DNA of 8,022 nucleotides from contig CANQKK010000035.1 of the NCBI GenBank assembly GCA_947624475.1, positions 1-8,022 on the forward strand, written 5' to 3'. A model generated the notes under the pieces. It saw only the letters and a program-made list of their open reading frames with translations. It did not search any database and had not been told where the DNA came from. Within the stretch, counting starts at the first letter, position 1. Each line of letters begins with the position of its first letter. The position numbers and the translations under genes were made by a program. Positions 4,523 to 8,022 of the stretch are shown here, piece by piece. The stretch comes from an uncultured Bacilli bacterium (GTDB lineage Bacteria > Bacillota_I > Bacilli_A > RF39 > UBA660).

Positions 4523-5446
4523 CTATACATCACTTTTAAGGCTTTCAACTATTTCTTTTATTTTGCGAAAACGATGATTAAGACCAGACTTTGTTATTTC
4601 GTTTCCTGTCTCTAATGAAATGATATCCGCTAGTTCCTGAAGAGAACTTTCTTTATATTTCATACGATACTCGATTACTTCCTGTAATTTTTCATCTAAT
4701 AAATCGACCATGTCAAGTTCATATAATTTTTCGATATCTTTTACTTGCCTAGCGGCTGTTAAGAAAACTTTATCGATATTGGCCTGTTCACAATTATTGA
4801 GTCTATTAGTCATATTTTTATGATCCCGATATATTCTTATATCTTCAAAATACATTACGGCAGAAAATGCTTTGATTATTCTTAAAAAATCAGATATTTT
4901 CTCAGCCTCTTTAATATAGACGGTATAGTTTTTTTCTCTCTTTATTACTTTGCTATTTAAATCGTAAGAATTTAGAAGATTACTTATAAACTCGGAGTAC
5001 TCTTTGGTATCTAAAACAAACTCTAAATGGTACCTAGATGTTTTAGGGTCATTAACGGATCCGGACACAAGAAAAACGCCACGAAGATAAGACCTTAATT
5101 GTTCTTCATCAGATATTATATATTCTTTGGGAATACTTAGATATTTATTTTTTTCTAATATGGAAAGATCTTCGAGAATATTTTTTATATTACTTTGAAT
5201 GTTTAAAATATAAGTATAACCTTTTCCTAATTTTTTATTGCGAATTGTGATTTTGGGAGATATGTCATAAATTTCTTTTACTGACTTAAATATTTTTCTG
5301 GCGACAGCATTGTTTTCAATAGTTATGTTAATGTCCTTTCCAATTGTAGAAGACAAGCGAACAATGGCCGATAGTTCAGATATATCTTCTAATCTCGTCG
5401 TCTCAAGTCTAGTAATCTCATCTTTGACAGTAGATGTAAAACTCAC
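4523..5446 (-). CDS. whiA: WhiA, DNA-binding regulator of cell division
   Basis: WhiA proteins couple an N-terminal fold related to LAGLIDADG endonucleases, with the endonuclease function lost, to a C-terminal helix-turn-helix. In Streptomyces WhiA controls sporulation division genes, and in Bacillus it affects division and chromosome segregation. Here residues about 110-205 hold the second half of the homing-endonuclease-like fold (YLRGVFLVSGSV). The signature NRLNNCEQAN lies at 214-223, and the HTH with SLQELAD and KSGLNHRFRKIKEI lies at about 268-300. Length, 307 aa, is normal for Bacilli. The GTG at 5446 is preferred: AAGAGGTGG (5452-5460) lies 5 nt before it and VSFTSTVKDEI matches the usual MSF start. 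A TTG seven codons earlier has no binding site. The rapZ and mgfK genes that usually precede whiA are absent here; an SDR gene takes their place. Confidence 0.93.
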   Translation of the reverse strand: MSFTSTVKDEITRLETTRLEDISELSAIVRLSSTIGKDINITIENNAVARKIFKSVKEIYDISPKITIRNKKLGKGYTYILNIQSNIKNILEDLSILEKNKYLSIPKEYIISDEEQLRSYLRGVFLVSGSVNDPKTSRYHLEFVLDTKEYSEFISNLLNSYDLNSKVIKREKNYTVYIKEAEKISDFLRIIKAFSAVMYFEDIRIYRDHKNMTNRLNNCEQANIDKVFLTAARQVKDIEKLYELDMVDLLDEKLQEVIEYRMKYKESSLQELADIISLETGNEITKSGLNHRFRKIKEIVESLKSDV

Positions 5447-5466
5447 AGTTACCACCTCTTGTCTCA

Positions 5467-5475
5467 ATTATACCA
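5467..5475 (-). promoter_or_regulatory. Extended -10 promoter of whiA
   Basis: TGGTATAAT (5467-5475) is a perfect extended -10. No good -35 exists at the usual distance (AT-rich sequence only). The predicted start, about 5460, falls on the first base of the AAGAGGTGG binding site, so the leader would be about 14 nt. The element sits immediately after the terminator of the upstream gene, which supports a separate whiA transcript. Confidence 0.5.
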
Positions 5476-5499
5476 AAAAAATGATGAATTTTTATCATC
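5475..5499 (-). terminator. Terminator after the SDR gene
   Basis: GATGA (5495-5499) pairs with TCATC (5483-5487) around a 7-nt loop, followed by A and seven U residues (5475-5481). It begins about 20 nt after the SDR stop. Outer bases CCAAA and TTTGG can extend the stem but then bury the U tract. The stem is short, so termination may be partial. Confidence 0.55.
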
Positions 5500-5519
5500 T
5501 TCTTTGGTTTTTTGATAAA

Positions 5520-6269
5520 TTATTTGTTTTTATGTCTTTGAACTAAAGAACAAACTGCTAGCGTCAATTTAGTTGGAGATATTTTGGATAAAATATGGTT
5601 TATTTTCATGTTTGGCGGAACAATTATGAGTTTATCTTGAAACATTCCATCTATTGCTAATTTGCTAGCATAACTGCTACTTAATGATGGTATTTTAAAT
5701 TTGACATTTGCTACATTACTGAAGTTTGTGGAAACTGGTCCCGGGCAGAAAATTGATATTTTGACATGGGATTTATCTTTCTTTAATTCTTCATAAATAG
5801 CAAGTGATAAATTTAAAATATAACTTTTAGTCGCATAATAGGTTGCCATATAAGGTCCTGGCATAAAACCCGCCATCGAGGCGACATTTAAAATTCGGCC
5901 ATAGTCACGTCTGGTGAAATCTCGAAGGAACAGTTTAGTTAATATATGGTAGGCCTTAATATTTAAATTAATCATTTCTAATTCTTTATCTAAATCTGTC
6001 TCAGTAAAATTTCCTGAGTCTCCAAAGCCAGCGTTATTTACTAAAATATCGATATTTTCTTTTTGGAGAATCTTATAGAGGTGACGACATTCTTCTTCAT
6101 CTTTTAAATCGAAATTTAATATGGTCACTTTGTCTTTATATTCTTTATATGTTTGTTCAAGGGCCTTTCTATCGCGAGATACGACAAATAATTCATAACC
6201 TAAACTTAAGAGATATATTGCCATATCTTTCCCCATTCCAGAAGATGCTCCGGTTACTAGTGCTTTCAT
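5520..6269 (-). CDS. Short-chain dehydrogenase/reductase (classical SDR)
   Basis: A cytosolic NAD(P)-dependent oxidoreductase with a Rossmann fold. Visible motifs are TGASSGMG (6-13) for the dinucleotide, D54, NNAG (78-81), catalytic S131, the YxxxK pair Y144 and K148, and PG at 176-177. R32 after the second strand favours NADP(H). The substrate cannot be read from the sequence; homologues are often annotated as DltE-like or acylglycerol- and ketone-reducing enzymes. The protein is 249 aa from the ATG at 6269, which has AAAGGA (6278-6283) 8 nt upstream. An in-frame ATG three codons earlier and a longer frame to 6305 lack a binding site. The C-terminus (LAVCSLVQRHKNK) is longer than the minimal fold and helical. 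It follows the ytxH-like gene by 42 nt, with a terminator-like hairpin between. Confidence 0.9.
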   Translation of the reverse strand: MKALVTGASSGMGKDMAIYLLSLGYELFVVSRDRKALEQTYKEYKDKVTILNFDLKDEEECRHLYKILQKENIDILVNNAGFGDSGNFTETDLDKELEMINLNIKAYHILTKLFLRDFTRRDYGRILNVASMAGFMPGPYMATYYATKSYILNLSLAIYEELKKDKSHVKISIFCPGPVSTNFSNVANVKFKIPSLSSSYASKLAIDGMFQDKLIIVPPNMKINHILSKISPTKLTLAVCSLVQRHKNK

Positions 6270-6290
6270 GTTAATCATCCTTTCAAAATC

Positions 6291-6317
6291 GAAAAAAATA
6301 ATCACTTAGGATTACTT
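6291..6317 (-). terminator. Terminator-like hairpin over the ytxH stop codon
   Basis: AAGTAATC (6310-6317, containing the TAA stop) pairs with GATTATTT (6296-6303) around CTAAGT, eight pairs with one G-U, running into a U tract (6292-6298). No promoter is visible before the SDR gene, so this probably reduces but does not abolish transcription into it. Confidence 0.5.
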
Positions 6318-6710
6318 TTCTTCTAATTTATCAATTACTTCTTTAGCAACTGAAATAGTCTTTTGTTTTAAGTCTTCCGCTATTCCTTCGAGAACAGGAG
6401 TTCCTTTTTCTTTAGCAAGATCAACTAATTCATTGGCTTTTTTCTTTAAATCATCGGCTTTTTTCTTAGCAATTTTAAGTACTTTTTCTTTGTCTAAATC
6501 GTCTAGTTCTTTCTTTACCTCATCTACTTTAGTAGTAAATTCTTTCTTGATGTCTTCGACAGTCATCTTGTCGACGTCTTTCATAAATTCTTCCATTTTG
6601 TTTCTGATTTGTCTTCTTAAATCAGAACCTTTTTTGGGAGCAAATAGTAGTCCAAGCCCCGCTCCTAATCCTGCTCCTAAGACAAATTTTCCCAATCCTT
6701 TTTTACTCAT
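6312..6710 (-). CDS. YtxH-like membrane-anchored protein
   Basis: The YtxH family is known as a small general-stress or envelope-associated group in Bacillota with no assigned biochemical activity. The N-terminal glycine-rich hydrophobic segment (about 6-24, LGAGLGAGLGLLFAP) followed by KKGSDLRRQI is the family signature. Residues 35-132 are lysine- and glutamate-rich with heptad-like spacing, predicted as a long helix or coiled coil. The 132-aa length is typical. The start is supported by AAGGA (6719-6723), 8 nt upstream. Its ATG overlaps the stop of the ytxG-like gene by 8 nt, so the two are translated together, as ytxG and ytxH are neighbours in Bacillus. The hydrophobic segment is short, so peripheral association is possible. 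Confidence 0.82.
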   Translation of the reverse strand: MSKKGLGKFVLGAGLGAGLGLLFAPKKGSDLRRQIRNKMEEFMKDVDKMTVEDIKKEFTTKVDEVKKELDDLDKEKVLKIAKKKADDLKKKANELVDLAKEKGTPVLEGIAEDLKQKTISVAKEVIDKLEEK

Positions 6711-6978
6711 TTTTGTTTTCCTTTCTTTTAAAAATTTTTTCCACTAATAATGATACATATTCGATAATACGATCAGCAATAAAGGTAAACTTACCAGTTA
6801 CTGATCCAACTATTTCGAATACGCCATCTAAAGTTTTAACTTTAACAGTAATATTATCAACAACTTTTTCGATTTTATTCATTGTTATTATTAGCTTTAC
6901 AGTTAATACTATTAATGCAACAAGCAAAATAGCACCTAAAATATAAAGTACTACTGGTAAAACTTCACTGACGGTCAT
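6703..6978 (-). CDS. YtxG/DUF948-like single-pass membrane protein
   Basis: A 91-residue protein with one hydrophobic segment at about 7-32, followed by a polar amphipathic helix rich in valine and lysine (33-60) and a basic end (KIFKRKENKNE). The arrangement and its position directly before a YtxH-like gene match YtxG/DUF948 proteins, whose function is unknown. The length is shorter than many DUF948 members. Its ATG shares a base with the upstream stop (TAATG), and its binding site GAGGAGG is made of the last glutamate codons of that gene. A structural or scaffold role at the membrane is inference. The family assignment rests on topology and context more than on strong motifs. Confidence 0.68.
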   Translation of the reverse strand: MTVSEVLPVVLYILGAILLVALIVLTVKLIITMNKIEKVVDNITVKVKTLDGVFEIVGSVTGKFTFIADRIIEYVSLLVEKIFKRKENKNE

Positions 6979-8015
6979 TATTTTTCCTCCTCATCATAAA
7001 CTGAATCAATTAAATTAAAAATATCAGTATCTATTTCTTCAAGTGGAATTTCATCAGATGTATTTTCCAATGGTTTTTCTTCTATTTTATCTTCTATAAC
7101 AGGGTCTTTTTCTAGGTCTTCCTGATTTTCTGGTTCTTTATTTTTGATATTTTTTTTCGGTTTTGTATCTTCAGATGCTTTTACTTCAATTTTCTCAGCT
7201 GTACTTTCTTCTTCATTATGATTAATTATTTTAATATCGTTGTTTACTTCGATCTCATCGATATTTACTATGGCAGGCTCAGGTGTTTTGACTTTTGGTT
7301 GCTCATAACTTACACCAAAATCGAAATAATTTTCTTCGGCCGTACCGAGAGAGACATCTTCTTTAGTCATTTCGGATAATAATCCGTCTTCTATTTCTTC
7401 CTTTAGTTTACGATCGGCATTTTTGGTTATCTTTACTTCTTGATACAGTTCACAATTTTCGCACAAATTGTTTTTGATGTCGTCAGTTAATGTACCAAAT
7501 GCTTTATTTCGCACAGTTTCAAAATCAACTTTACGAGATGGTCTTTGAATTTCATAAGAGTCCTCATCTTGAACTTTAACTTCATCCTTAGTATAATTTT
7601 TATCTAAGATACCATAAACAGGAGATATAACAGGAGTTGGACGAAATTTTTTTGGTAATGGTTCCTCTTTTTTTGAATATGGTTCGATAGCAGGAGCGGA
7701 CTTTATACTTTCTCTTGCCAAGACGTTTTGATTACTATAACTCGTGTCTTCAAAAATATCAGAGTCATCCATATCAATAGGAAATGAAAAATTAGTTCCA
7801 CTTCGCGTCTTGACAATTTCTCTATCGCTTACCGACTCTTCTTCTTTTTTTATTGGAGTAGGATCTTTCTTTTCTACTTGCTCTTCCTGTTCAATTTTAT
7901 TTCGCATGAAAGTTGGAAGTTTATGATCTTCATTTTCTTCAACTTCAATTTCTTGAGTTTCAATTACCTCTTCTTCATCAACAAATAAATCTTTTAGTTT
8001 ATTTAAAAATTTCAT
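6978..8015 (-). CDS. Large acidic, probably disordered protein with conserved motifs
   Basis: I do not recognise a named family. The 345 residues begin with an amphipathic basic helix (MKFLNKLKDLF) and then an acidic stretch, the plan of SepF and similar peripheral membrane-binding proteins, but no SepF domain follows. Most of the sequence is low-complexity E, D, K, P and S, predicted disordered. Islands that look constrained are FRPTPVISPVYGILDKNY (124-142), the segment around KVDFETVRNKAF (162-173), a CxxC (C185, C188), and two related motifs, DSDIF (84-88) and DTDIF (329-333). The C-terminal EEE codons supply the binding site of the next gene. The start ATG is seen, but its binding site lies mostly beyond the window edge. 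Co-translation with membrane proteins suggests an envelope or division scaffold; this is inference. Confidence 0.8.
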   Translation of the reverse strand: MKFLNKLKDLFVDEEEVIETQEIEVEENEDHKLPTFMRNKIEQEEQVEKKDPTPIKKEEESVSDREIVKTRSGTNFSFPIDMDDSDIFEDTSYSNQNVLARESIKSAPAIEPYSKKEEPLPKKFRPTPVISPVYGILDKNYTKDEVKVQDEDSYEIQRPSRKVDFETVRNKAFGTLTDDIKNNLCENCELYQEVKITKNADRKLKEEIEDGLLSEMTKEDVSLGTAEENYFDFGVSYEQPKVKTPEPAIVNIDEIEVNNDIKIINHNEEESTAEKIEVKASEDTKPKKNIKNKEPENQEDLEKDPVIEDKIEEKPLENTSDEIPLEEIDTDIFNLIDSVYDEEEK

Positions 8016-8022
8016 GTTATCG

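Noticed and set aside
5447..5467. TTG start of whiA, seven codons upstream
   Set aside because: No binding site precedes it, it overlaps the -10 element, and the GTG at 5446 matches the usual N-terminus of the family.
6270..6305. N-terminal extension of the SDR protein
   Set aside because: The extra residues overlap the U tract and binding site of the gene. The Rossmann motif starts normally after the ATG at 6269.

Overview
The window is about 8 kb of very AT-rich DNA in which every gene I can support lies on the minus strand, so transcription runs from high to low coordinates. Canonical sigma-A promoters, a T-box riboswitch, WhiA, YtxG/YtxH-like envelope proteins and strong GGAGG ribosome binding sites point to a low-GC member of the Bacillota. 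The composition and a threonyl-tRNA synthetase lacking its TGS domain suggest a Bacilli lineage close to Erysipelotrichia, RF39 or the Mollicutes; this placement is inference. Of the nine complete genes, eight end in TAA, one in TAG and none in TGA, and TGG is used for tryptophan, so the standard bacterial code fits.

Region 8022-6291 (read right to left) holds a tightly packed operon. It encodes a 345-residue acidic, probably disordered protein with a membrane-binding-like N-terminus, a one-TM YtxG/DUF948-like protein (joined by TAATG), and a YtxH-like protein (8-nt overlap). A terminator-like hairpin sits on the ytxH stop codon. A short-chain dehydrogenase/reductase follows (6269-5520), then a second hairpin and an extended -10 element that appears to start whiA (5446-4523).

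Region 4522-3627 has no recognisable gene but is rich in signals. In transcription order these are two terminator-like hairpins separated by a strong dyad, all inside an imperfect inverted repeat; an 11-bp tandem repeat overlapping a perfect-spacing promoter; a roughly 295-nt probable transcript with no convincing reading frame that ends at a good hairpin; and a second perfect promoter driving a threonine T-box leader with an ACU specifier.

Region 3626-208 is the translation block controlled by that T-box: a 96-residue protein of unknown function, thrS (overlapping it by 7 nt), cca with its own promoter, and a 64-residue basic protein. ThrRS charges tRNA-Thr and the Cca enzyme makes or repairs tRNA 3' ends, so this block concerns tRNA maturation and charging.

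Region 207-1 contains three successive hairpins with closely similar loops. The last doubles as a terminator. Then come a textbook promoter, a ribosome binding site and the first codon of a gene that leaves the window. The least explained parts are the triple hairpin (91-168), the orphan transcription unit (about 4268-3939), the T-box whose terminator stem encloses its antiterminator, and the 345-residue protein.
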